This document shows, in pieces, positions 1 to 7,369 of a DNA stretch of 18,522 nucleotides. A program made the translations under genes and the position numbers. The stretch spans positions 1-18,522 of the forward strand of contig JAEYWQ010000179.1 of NCBI GenBank assembly GCA_023428885.1. Reading direction: 5' to 3'. The notes beneath the pieces were generated by a model. It was given only the letters and a program-made list of their open reading frames with translations. It had not been told where the DNA came from and ran no database searches. The stretch's first letter is position 1, and each line of letters starts with the position of its first letter. This stretch comes from Bacillota bacterium (GTDB taxonomy: Bacteria; Bacillota; Clostridia; Lachnospirales; Lachnospiraceae).

Positions 1-180
1 TTGTGGGTGATTGTATACATTATAACAGGAATCAGACATTTTTACCTGAGAAAATATGAAGTTTTCAACGTTTTTTAAAGGGCGGTGGAATTTAGTTCCG
101 CACTGGAATTTACTTTTTCAAGTCAGCTTAAAATGGTAGGATATGTCTAACGGGTGAATCTTTGAATAAAGGAGAAGATC

Positions 181-3100
181 ATGAAGGAAGAAAAGAATAC
201 TAAAACCATTTATGGTTTAAGTAGAGTAGAGGAAGAAAAACAGCTAGCTGATATTATTCAGGTGGCTGAGGATAATCTGCAATGGACGATTCAACACTAT
301 GAAGGGTTAGCGGAACAGCTTAAGGATCAGTTGGAAATCTATGATACGAATGATAAGGAAGGTTTGGCTTTGTGGTTCAATACCCAATCTCAATTCAAGG
401 AAAGTCAACGGGACTTGTCACGTTGTCTAAAAGCAAGAAAGAAGCCATATTTCGGGCGAATTGATTTTATTGACGCAAAGTTACGGAAAGAAGAAAGCTA
501 CTATATTGGACGAGTTGGTATCGCAAAAAACAATTCGAAACCTCTCGTCATTGATTGGAGAGCGCCAGTTGCCTCCGTTTATTATGAAAATTCGATTGGT
601 CCATGTACGTATGAAGTAAAGAATCAAGGAACTTATGAGATTGATCTAAAACGAAAGCGAACTTATGAGATCGATGGAGAGAAGTTAATTGATTTTTTTG
701 ACTCCGATGTAGTAGCCAATGATGACCTTTTGACAAAGTATTTAGCGAAAAGTAAGAAGGCAGTCTTAGGAGAAATCATTGGAACGATTCAGAAAGAACA
801 GAATGCGATTATCAGAATGTCACCGAAGACCAATTTAATTGTTCAAGGAGTTGCAGGTTCCGGTAAAACTACGGTGGCGATGCACCGTATCTCGTATATT
901 CTGTATAATTATGAGGCGTTTCGTCCTCAGGATTTTTATATCATCGGAAGCAATCGAATTCTGTTAAATTACATTACTAGTGTATTGCCAGATCTTGATG
1001 TGTATGGAATTGCACAGATGACAATGGAAGAATTATTTGTCCGTTTACTTTATGAAGACTGGGAGCCAACGATTCACAAAATTGGTGCCCTTGCTCAAAA
1101 GGACGAGCTTGCCTATATCAAAGGCAGCTTTCAATGGTTTCATGATTTAGAGAAGTTCTGCTGGGATTATGAGAAAAAGATTATACCTGTAGAGGAAGTT
1201 AGAGTCGAAAAGAATGGAGTCTTACTATTAGAGAAACAAAGGATTGAGACTTATATCAAAGAAAATTCTAAGTTATCTATGCAGGGAAAAATCAATGGAT
1301 TAAATGAGCTTCTACTAACCAAGTTAGAAAATGAGTTGTCAGGAAGATATGTTTCCTATACAGCAGAAGAGAAAAAAGAGCTGCAGAAAATGTGCCAGTT
1401 TCATTTTGGAAAAGACAAATGGAAAGGTTCGATTTACGATTTGTATGCTGAGTTTCTTAAAGCACAGTCAGATAAGGGTACTACTATTACGAGGAAGGAA
1501 AATACGTATGATGTCTATGATTTAGCAGCACTTGCATTTCTGTATAAGCGGATCAAAGAAATTGATGGAATCTGTGAAGCAAGTCATGTGATCATTGATG
1601 AGGCACAGGATTTTGGAATGATGGCCTATGGAGCACTGACCTACTGTCTGAGAGGCTGTACTTATACGATTATGGGAGATGTTTCTCAGAATATCCATTT
1701 TGGGTATGGGCTAAATGACTGGGAAGAGCTAAAAAAACTCGTATTGACAGGAGTGTATGATAGCTTTGGCTTACTGAAAAAAAGCTACCGAAATACCGTA
1801 GAAATCTCAACCTTTGCCAGCGAAATTTTAAGGCATGGCAATTTTCCAATTTACCCTATAGAGCCAATTCTTCGACATGGAAATGAAGTAAGTGTAAGTT
1901 CCTGTGAAAAAGAAGAGGACATGATACAAAAGTCGGTAGAGATCATTGTAGGATGGCAGAATGAGGGGCACGAGACAATTGCTGTGATTTGTCATGATGA
2001 GATGGAGGCTGCCACGGTAACCAAACAACTGGAACGTAACATAGCAATCACGGATAGTAATTTAGAGACAGCTGAATTTGAGCGAGGGGTTATGGTACTT
2101 CCGGTGGAATATACGAAGGGATTGGAATTTGATGCAGTACTTATCTATGATCCTTCGATCGATCACTATCCCGCAAAGGATCAGTATGTAAAGTTGTTAT
2201 ACGTAGCCGCAACTCGTGCACTTCATGAATTAGCAGTGGTTCACTTGGGGGACTTAACGGAATTGATTGCAATGCCAGTATCAGAAGAAAAACGTATGCA
2301 GTTTCTTATGAGTGAGAGCATACCTAAGAGAGCGCCATATAAAAAGGTAGATTTAGAAAGTGAAGAGAAAAAACAAGCTTTATTAGATAAGTATTATCAG
2401 AGAACACTGGTAAATCATGCAAGTGTTCTTATAAAAAAACAAGTACAAAATAATATAACACCTAACGCTACTTCTGAGACATCGACCAAAGACGATTCCG
2501 ATGGAGTATCTTCAACTAAGAAACAAGTAAATAAAGAGACGGATTCTAGTAACAGTGTGAAAGGACCAGTGAAGAAGTACAATAAATTCGAAACAAAAAC
2601 AGGTGTACCAATCAATGAATCCCCATATGAATTTAATGATGTACCAATCAATAGTATGCTGTATCCAAAAGGACATAGTCGAATTGATAGTTCTATACGA
2701 TGGGTGAAAAGAACGAAAAATTACATGGATCTGGTTAGTAGTTATGGGATTTTACGTCTTACTCCGGTGGGAGAAGCAATGATTCGAGTTCAGTTTCAAA
2801 GAGGCCAGACAGCAAACTTTATGCCAGGATATTGGAATTATATACCGGATAAGCAGGTAACATGGAGTGCAAGAGAGAGTAACACACAGTTTGAAATCAC
2901 CACAGGACAAGTGATCATCAGAATCCAGAAAAAGACAGGTGTCCTTGAGTTTGCCGATAACAAGGGAAAGCAACTATTACTGGAAAAAAGTACATTACCA
3001 CGACAGATGGAACTAGATAGCAATCGATCTCAGACCTGGAATTATTTTGATTGGCCTAAAAATGAGAAATTATCTGCCAAAGGTATTCTTAATGATGATC

Positions 3101-3354
3101 TAGAGCGGATGGATCAGAAGGCACGCTACATTTCTTTTGGCAGTAGATACCTTCGCATGCCATTGTTGATTTCTGACAAAGGATATGGTTTGGGAATTGC
3201 TGCAGAGAATACTGTAATGTGTTGTAATATTTCAATGTATGGTCCCTACATTTTTACGGAAGGTATGAACCAGATAGACTACTATTTTATGTATGGTGTT
3301 GAATATAGTAAAACACTTGCTTTGTATAAAGAGATAACAAGTTGTGTTAAGTAA
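181..3354 (+). CDS. HelD-type RNA polymerase-recycling helicase with C-terminal GH31-N-like domain
   Basis: Superfamily 1 UvrD/Rep-like ATPase of the HelD type; HelD removes stalled RNA polymerase from nucleic acid in Firmicutes. Residues 15-75 look like the N-terminal coiled-coil arm. Walker A GVAGSGKTT is at 223-231, Walker B IIDEAQD at 471-477, then GDVSQ, SYRNT, KGLEF at 646-650 and YVAATRA at 674-680 with arginine finger R679. The helicase part ends near 740, the usual HelD length. A Ser/Thr/Lys-rich linker (about 745-835) follows, then about 215 residues (841-1057) resembling the mutarotase-like N-terminal domain of GH31 alpha-glucosidases/xylosidases: YGILRL, TGVLEFADNKGKQLL, ISDKGYGLGIA, YYFMYG, LALYKEIT. 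It stops where the GH31 barrel would start. Start supported by AAAGGAG at 168-174. HelD assignment is firm; the added domain is by motif likeness only. Confidence 0.88.
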   Translation: MKEEKNTKTIYGLSRVEEEKQLADIIQVAEDNLQWTIQHYEGLAEQLKDQLEIYDTNDKEGLALWFNTQSQFKESQRDLSRCLKARKKPYFGRIDFIDAKLRKEESYYIGRVGIAKNNSKPLVIDWRAPVASVYYENSIGPCTYEVKNQGTYEIDLKRKRTYEIDGEKLIDFFDSDVVANDDLLTKYLAKSKKAVLGEIIGTIQKEQNAIIRMSPKTNLIVQGVAGSGKTTVAMHRISYILYNYEAFRPQDFYIIGSNRILLNYITSVLPDLDVYGIAQMTMEELFVRLLYEDWEPTIHKIGALAQKDELAYIKGSFQWFHDLEKFCWDYEKKIIPVEEVRVEKNGVLLLEKQRIETYIKENSKLSMQGKINGLNELLLTKLENELSGRYVSYTAEEKKELQKMCQFHFGKDKWKGSIYDLYAEFLKAQSDKGTTITRKENTYDVYDLAALAFLYKRIKEIDGICEASHVIIDEAQDFGMMAYGALTYCLRGCTYTIMGDVSQNIHFGYGLNDWEELKKLVLTGVYDSFGLLKKSYRNTVEISTFASEILRHGNFPIYPIEPILRHGNEVSVSSCEKEEDMIQKSVEIIVGWQNEGHETIAVICHDEMEAATVTKQLERNIAITDSNLETAEFERGVMVLPVEYTKGLEFDAVLIYDPSIDHYPAKDQYVKLLYVAATRALHELAVVHLGDLTELIAMPVSEEKRMQFLMSESIPKRAPYKKVDLESEEKKQALLDKYYQRTLVNHASVLIKKQVQNNITPNATSETSTKDDSDGVSSTKKQVNKETDSSNSVKGPVKKYNKFETKTGVPINESPYEFNDVPINSMLYPKGHSRIDSSIRWVKRTKNYMDLVSSYGILRLTPVGEAMIRVQFQRGQTANFMPGYWNYIPDKQVTWSARESNTQFEITTGQVIIRIQKKTGVLEFADNKGKQLLLEKSTLPRQMELDSNRSQTWNYFDWPKNEKLSAKGILNDDLERMDQKARYISFGSRYLRMPLLISDKGYGLGIAAENTVMCCNISMYGPYIFTEGMNQIDYYFMYGVEYSKTLALYKEITSCVK

Positions 3355-3484
3355 TGTTTCAAACGTCTGTGTAATTATTTGACGAGAATAAAGAGCGTTA
3401 AAGGGGATAAAATTGTAATGAGAGTGTAGGTATGAGATGCCCAAAAGGCAGTCCCTTATAGACAAAATATAAATTAATAGTCCG

Positions 3485-3574
3485 CTATTTCTTTCTTGCG
3501 TAGCGTTGATCAAGGAACGCTATGATACAGATAATTAATGTAATTATAACAATAATATCTGAAATAATAATCAC
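3485..3574 (-). CDS. Possible small hydrophobic membrane peptide (about 26-29 aa)
   Basis: A short open frame encodes one Ile-rich hydrophobic stretch of about 20 residues followed by a polar basic end, DQRYARKK. That is the overall shape of small Firmicute holin-like or Fst-type membrane peptides, including type I toxins. There is no ATG. The choices are GTG at 3572-3574, just after GGAAGAAG, or ATT at 3563-3565, about 4 nt after AAGGTGAT, which matches the anti-Shine-Dalgarno complement. The second option would mean a rare start or an ATG that has mutated. No promoter or antisense RNA could be shown, and the family is not recognised. It may be a chance ORF. Confidence 0.3.
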   Translation of the reverse strand: MIIISDIIVIITLIICIIAFLDQRYARKK

Positions 3575-3622
3575 CTTCTTCCGGGATTGATGTTTCAAAG
3601 CTTAAAGGAAAATTTCCCTGAA

Positions 3623-3658
3623 CTGAAAGGAGACAGATCGTAATCTGTCTCCTTTCAG
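3623..3658. terminator. Perfect 16-bp hairpin, probable bidirectional terminator
   Basis: A perfect inverted repeat, CTGAAAGGAGACAGAT then CGTA then its exact complement, lies between the convergent helicase (ends 3354) and merR-type gene (ends 3712 on the minus strand). The plus side runs into a T-rich stretch and the minus side into a weaker one. Position and strength suit a shared terminator. The rest of 3355-3711 holds only the small ORF at 3485-3574. Confidence 0.6.
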
Positions 3659-3711
3659 CAATTCTTTCTTTATTAGCAAACCTAAACGATATTTGGACTG
3701 ATTATAAAAGC

Positions 3712-4563
3712 TTACAATTTATTCTGATGTTTGGTATCAAAGTATTCCATAGCCTTACCGACAAATACCGTTACACCTTTACCATAGATGTCATCCATCG
3801 CTTTTATGATTTCGCTATTCTCCATATAACCATGATACATTTGGCGAAAAATCTCTGTAATATCCTCCATCTGAAACATTTGTTGAAACGTAATTTTCCA
3901 CTCGAAAACAAGTGTCTGAATCTCTGGTAGGCTCACATCGTTCTTGTTGTGATATGTTGCGATTTGTTTTACAATCTCATCCAATTTTGTTTGCAATTCA
4001 CCCATACTTTTCTTAGGTAAAGGGGCTTGCTTTAAAGAATCAATATACTTCTTCAAACTTCCAAAATGTTCGATCGCAGTTTCTCTAACCTTATCTTCAT
4101 TTTTCATGATACTTTTAATGCAATCATCAAGACTTCCGTATTCTTTGATTAAAGACTGTAGGTATTCATCATCTAACTGCGTGATTCTGCTTCTTAAGAC
4201 ATCTTCCAACTCATTATGCTCAAATATAGTAAAATCCATGATATCTTCTCCTTTCAGAATTTGTTCCATCTGTTGGATCAACCTAGATAGGCGGTTCCTT
4301 TTTGCCATGAGCAATTCTTTCTGCTCCTTAATTGCTTCTCTTCGGTCATAATCAGGTTGATTCATAATACTTTTAATGGTCTTTAGTGGTAAATCCATTT
4401 CTTTATAAAACATGATCTGTTGCAAACGCATCAGAGAATCTTCGTTGTACTTGCGATAACCGTTCTGTTCTTTGCTGTATGGTTTTAATAATCCAATTTT
4501 GTCATAATAATGTAGAGTTCTGATGCTACATCCACTGAAATTGGCCAATTCATGAATCGTCAT
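3712..4563 (-). CDS. MerR family transcriptional regulator, TipA/Mta-like
   Basis: Residues 1-70 form a MerR winged helix-turn-helix: MTIHELANFSGCSIRTLHYYD, then GLLKP and NGYRKYNEDSL. Residues about 75-105 form the usual dimerising coiled coil. The C-terminal 170 residues resemble the TipAS ligand-binding domain (FRQMYHGY, then VGKAMEYF near the end), which in TipA and Mta relatives binds hydrophobic drugs. The length of 283 aa suits the TipA class. GGAGG at 4573-4577 lies 9 nt before the ATG. The gene has its own MerR-type promoter with a 19-bp spacer, so autoregulation is likely. No co-transcribed target is evident, because the next genes on this strand have a separate promoter and terminator. 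Family confident; the ligand is unknown. Confidence 0.9.
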   Translation of the reverse strand: MTIHELANFSGCSIRTLHYYDKIGLLKPYSKEQNGYRKYNEDSLMRLQQIMFYKEMDLPLKTIKSIMNQPDYDRREAIKEQKELLMAKRNRLSRLIQQMEQILKGEDIMDFTIFEHNELEDVLRSRITQLDDEYLQSLIKEYGSLDDCIKSIMKNEDKVRETAIEHFGSLKKYIDSLKQAPLPKKSMGELQTKLDEIVKQIATYHNKNDVSLPEIQTLVFEWKITFQQMFQMEDITEIFRQMYHGYMENSEIIKAMDDIYGKGVTVFVGKAMEYFDTKHQNKL

Positions 4564-4585
4564 CTCTGATATCCTCCTTTTCTTA

Positions 4586-4616
4586 AGAATACACTATGAC
4601 CTAACGTCATAGTCAA
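4586..4616 (-). promoter_or_regulatory. MerR-type promoter and operator
   Basis: Read on the minus strand: TTGACT (4611-4616), a 19-bp spacer, then TATTCT (4586-4591). The spacer carries a perfect dyad, CTATGAC-N5-GTCATAG (4594-4612). A 19-bp spacer with a central dyad is the hallmark of promoters that MerR proteins untwist, and this one lies directly upstream of the MerR-type gene. Confidence 0.88.
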
Positions 4617-4632
4617 TAACTTTTTAACTCTT

Positions 4633-4678
4633 AAAAAAAGGACTTTTACTCACGGAAATGAGTTAGAAATCCTTTTTT
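4633..4678 (-). terminator. Terminator of the blaI/M56 operon
   Basis: The outer arms AAAAAAGGA and TCCTTTTTT enclose an inner ACTCA/TGAGT stem. On the minus strand it ends in a run of seven T just past the M56 gene, as expected for a Rho-independent terminator. Confidence 0.8.
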
Positions 4679-4714
4679 AGAGTGTTTTTTCACTGTTACT
4701 TTTTATTAGGTAGA

Positions 4715-6166
4715 CTAACCTTCGATACCATAGTAAGATATTTTCCAACCTTGAGTTTCCTTGATCAGTTCAATGGTTAGATATTTGAAGGAATCATCCT
4801 CAGCAGAAGATTTAAACTCTAAGGAGACCACACTTACATCATTCACTTGTTTCCTATCGATAGAAGATAAGCCCTTTAACGTGGTTTCGCTTATGTCGGA
4901 ACTCTTTTCAGCATTAGAATATACCTTGATTTCTACTTCATAGGAGCTGGCAAGAAAAGGTGCTATCATTTCAGCATCACCCTTAAAATATGCGCTTGCG
5001 AATTCTTCTACTAGGTCTTTTATTTCTTTGGCATCCTCAGACAGATTTTCCATACCAGTAGGAGCTGCAATGGTAGGTTCTGGTGTGGCAGTGATACTTT
5101 CATTCACATTACTAGCTTGATCCAAAGCGGAGGATATGTTATTGTTAGTAGCTACCGGTGTATCGCTCTTGGTTAAGGATGAATTTTCCCTTGTGCATGC
5201 AAGTAATAATCCAGAAGTCAAAGTTAAAAGAATGACGCTTAGCATCATTAGGAATCCATTTTTTTTATGCTGTTTTCCAAGAATATTTTCAAATCTCATT
5301 TTCATAATTTTGGTTCCTCCATAAAATTGTGTGGATAACACTATCTTCTTTCTATCCAGTTTCTGAATGCTTGAATAAATTGTTTCCGTATATGCTTTCC
5401 GTTGTGAAAAACTAGAATCTTTAATGACCTCTTGATCACATGATAATTCTAAGTCGATCGTTGCTTCTTTCACCATTCGATAGATTACAGGATTAAACCA
5501 ATGAAAAGCGTTGGTGATTAATAGTATCAATTTATAGTAATTATCATGTCGCTTTACATGGATTAATTCATGCTTGAGGATAAAGGTAAGTTCTTCTGGC
5601 TTATAATGTTCTGCTGGTAAAATTAATATTGGTTTAAGAAACCCCAAAATCATAGGACTATATGTAGTGGAACTAATTAGTGCCTGTATGTTCCTTGATA
5701 AATTCAGACTCGTGGAAATAGTTCTTAGCTCTTGTAAAATTTTTTCATCTTTGATAGGCTTGCTATGTCGTAATAGGTTTCCTTTAAAAGTCCAATAGCT
5801 TATCGTATGTATCAGTAAAAAAAGGATACTGCCGAGATACCATAGGATGGGAAGGATATGTAATAGGGTTAACTCATCTCGTTTTATTTCTGAATTAAAA
5901 TCAAGTGAGAGTGTAATCTCTTTTGCCTGTAAGTTGTCGAACGCGCTACTGATATTAAGATCTGGGACATGAAGTTTAATTTGCTGGAAATTTGCTTCTG
6001 GGTTAAAAGGTATCAATAGCCTAATGGCCAATATCATCCATATCCAATACTTCCACTTCATATTGAAATGACGATTCAGAGTAGAAGAGAACAGGTTTAA
6101 TATAAGAACTACTAATCCCGTGGTCAGCGATATTGATAGTATGGATAAAAATAGCTGTTCCATCAT
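4715..6166 (-). CDS. BlaR1/MecR1-like M56 membrane metalloprotease with NTF2-like outer domain
   Basis: Membrane zinc protease of the M56 family, partner of BlaI-type repressors. The N-terminal half has hydrophobic segments (about 5-28, 38-53, 100-125). The zinc motif HELIH is at 199-203 and LELSCDQE follows at 239-246 with a likely third ligand E240. Another membrane segment runs from about 303 to 323. After it come a Ser/Thr/Pro-rich linker and a domain of about 110 residues (375-483) with the look of an NTF2-like/DUF4878 fold: AKEIKDLVEEFASAYFKGD near its start and GWKISYYG at its end. The penicillin-binding sensor of true BlaR1 (SxxK, SxN, KTG, about 250 aa) is absent, so the signal is probably not a beta-lactam. 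The ATG overlaps the BlaI stop by 4 nt (ATGA) with GGAGG upstream, showing coupled translation. Confidence 0.87.
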   Translation of the reverse strand: MMEQLFLSILSISLTTGLVVLILNLFSSTLNRHFNMKWKYWIWMILAIRLLIPFNPEANFQQIKLHVPDLNISSAFDNLQAKEITLSLDFNSEIKRDELTLLHILPILWYLGSILFLLIHTISYWTFKGNLLRHSKPIKDEKILQELRTISTSLNLSRNIQALISSTTYSPMILGFLKPILILPAEHYKPEELTFILKHELIHVKRHDNYYKLILLITNAFHWFNPVIYRMVKEATIDLELSCDQEVIKDSSFSQRKAYTETIYSSIQKLDRKKIVLSTQFYGGTKIMKMRFENILGKQHKKNGFLMMLSVILLTLTSGLLLACTRENSSLTKSDTPVATNNNISSALDQASNVNESITATPEPTIAAPTGMENLSEDAKEIKDLVEEFASAYFKGDAEMIAPFLASSYEVEIKVYSNAEKSSDISETTLKGLSSIDRKQVNDVSVVSLEFKSSAEDDSFKYLTIELIKETQGWKISYYGIEG

Positions 6167-6543
6167 GTTTTGTCCTCCGCTTCTAATTCATCAAGAAAGT
6201 GTCGTAGTTCAGTTAAATCAGTATGTTCAATAACATTATGATTGTAAAGAGTAGTAATCATCCTCTGAATAGAGTTATCATATAGTTTACTTAATAAGTT
6301 TTTACTTTCCTGCATCTTATAATCATTTTCATCAATCAATGGTGAATACATATTAGTACGAGTACTTTTGTCACAATCGATAAATCCCTTATCTACTAAT
6401 CTAGACAGGACGGTCATTAAGGTTGACAGGCCCCAATCACGTTTTCCTTTCAGTTCATTCAAAATATAATTCGAAGTAACCATGTTCTTTTCTTTCCAAA
6501 GAACCTGCATAATATCAAGTTCTGCATCTCCTAGTTTTTTCAT
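6163..6543 (-). CDS. BlaI/MecI/CopY family repressor
   Basis: This 126-aa protein has the usual length and layout of the family. A winged helix fills the first 75 residues (LGDAELDIMQVLW, then STLMTVLSRLVDKGFI), followed by a C-terminal dimerisation region containing YSPLIDENDY and ending in LRHFLDELE. BlaI proteins bind TACA/TGTA-type dyads and are inactivated through their M56 partner. GGAGG at 6549-6553 lies 5 nt before the ATG. It is the first gene of a two-gene operon with the protease and almost certainly represses its own promoter, which carries two matching dyads. No other target gene is next to it, so the regulon must include distant genes or only the operon itself. Confidence 0.93.
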   Translation of the reverse strand: MKKLGDAELDIMQVLWKEKNMVTSNYILNELKGKRDWGLSTLMTVLSRLVDKGFIDCDKSTRTNMYSPLIDENDYKMQESKNLLSKLYDNSIQRMITTLYNHNVIEHTDLTELRHFLDELEAEDKT

Positions 6544-6554
6544 AAAAACCTCCG

Positions 6555-6613
6555 TTATACAATTGTGTAATGACTTATATACACATATTACACAATCGTA
6601 TAATATATGTCAA
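6555..6613 (-). promoter_or_regulatory. blaI/M56 operon promoter with two BlaI operators
   Basis: On the minus strand the promoter is TTGACA (6608-6613), 17 bp, TAATAT (6585-6590). Two copies of the near-palindrome TTATAC(A/G)ATTGTGTAA lie at 6588-6603 (between the boxes, touching the -10) and 6555-6570 (just before the ribosome site), in opposite orientations. They contain the GTGTAA/TTACAC half-sites typical of BlaI-family operators. Confidence 0.88.
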
Positions 6614-6828
6614 GGGAAAACTTACCATATATATCCAAGTGCGATTACCACAATCAATTAATCCTTCATATATTACCAACTTTAAAAATGTTTGATCATA
6701 TAGAAGACAGATATCATCCTTGGATGGCTATAATTGTCACAACCCTTACAACCACAACTAACAGTTTTTGAGTAGCTAATTATATACCTGCTAAGAGGTT
6801 GCATCTTAGCTTACAAAAGATTGGTGTG

Positions 6829-7119
6829 TGCCAGTTTTTTTGTATGTACTTTTTATATATTCCTCTATTCTGAGATTGTTGTGAATTAAATTAATTTAAC
6901 CATTCGCCATTTAGTAAGAGGACTGATTTAACGGATTGATGAATCACATTAATTCTTTCAAAAGAAAGAAGCTGAACAATCGTAGTCCATACGAAACATT
7001 CAGCTTCTACCATGGAGAAGAGATTTTACGTAAACTTGGATGTGAGCCAGTAGCCGCTGGTGACATCTTGCTAAAACCTTCTCTTCTAAAAAAATAATAT
7101 CTCATCTTACAAACTGGCA
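6829..7119 (+). mobile_element. Decayed IS30-like element remnant with short inverted ends
   Basis: TGCCAGTTT (6829-6837) and its complement AAACTGGCA (7111-7119) flank the remains of a transposase C-terminus. Neighbouring bases are also partly alike (TTTGTA on the left, TTGTAAG on the complement of the right). About 290 bp remain of what would normally be over 1 kb, so the copy is internally deleted and cannot move itself. No target duplication is obvious. The stretch 6614-6828 to its left shows nothing further that I can identify. Confidence 0.5.
6901..7097 (+). pseudogene. C-terminal fragment of an IS30-family transposase
   Basis: From 6939 an uninterrupted frame of 52 codons reads MNHINSFKRKKLNNRSPYE, then FYHGEEILRKLG and ends with LLKPSLLKK. 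This matches the end of IS30-type transposases, which have HINS, RKKLNxRSPYExF and PSLLKK segments. Just upstream, 6901-6936 reads FSKRTDLTD in another frame, consistent with the preceding transposase residues and a small deletion that shifted the frame. The DDE catalytic core and DNA-binding domain are missing. It is not a functional gene. Confidence 0.68.
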
Positions 7120-7185
7120 TGTCGCTTTACAAATGACCTATCAAAACAACGATTCTGAGATAATTAGGGAACTAAACAAAAATTA

Positions 7186-7214
7186 TTGACAATAATTAGC
7201 GCAAATGGTAATAT
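7186..7214 (+). promoter_or_regulatory. Strong sigma-A promoter for leader ORF and MFS gene
   Basis: TTGACA (7186-7191), 17-bp spacer, TAATAT (7209-7214). Transcription would begin near 7221, giving a leader of about 150 nt before the transporter. Confidence 0.82.
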
Positions 7215-7244
7215 GTGAAAAATATATTATATGGAGGTTATGCT

Positions 7245-7274
7245 ATGAGATTATGGTTTGATACGGGACAGTAA
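7245..7274 (+). CDS. Nine-residue leader peptide MRLWFDTGQ
   Basis: This short ORF begins about 25 nt after the predicted transcription start, with ATGGAGG 5-8 nt before its ATG. The transporter's own ribosome site carries the same ATATGGAGG string. The stop lies in a weak hairpin (ACGGGAC near 7263 with GTCCACCGT near 7287). Short ORFs in this position often control drug-transporter genes by ribosome stalling. I see neither a terminator nor a sequestered ribosome site after it, so the mechanism is open. It could also be a relic of a decayed gene. Confidence 0.45.
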   Translation: MRLWFDTGQ

Positions 7275-7369
7275 TGCCAATTAGTTCGAGGTCCACCGTT
7301 AAATAATGATAGATAGATTGATTTTTATAAGATTCAATTAAATATACTCATTACAAATATGGAGGATTT

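Noticed and set aside
82..101. GCGG/CCGC hairpin upstream of the helicase
   Set aside because: Only about 4 bp of reliable stem with a large loop; too weak to call. No convincing promoter was found in 1-167 either.
3232..3513. 93-codon minus-strand ORF
   Set aside because: Overlaps the end of the helicase gene on the other strand, has no family resemblance, and no ribosome site was seen.
6688..6771. 27-codon ORF in the gap after the blaI promoter
   Set aside because: No ribosome site or promoter and a Thr-rich low-complexity end; no recognisable family.
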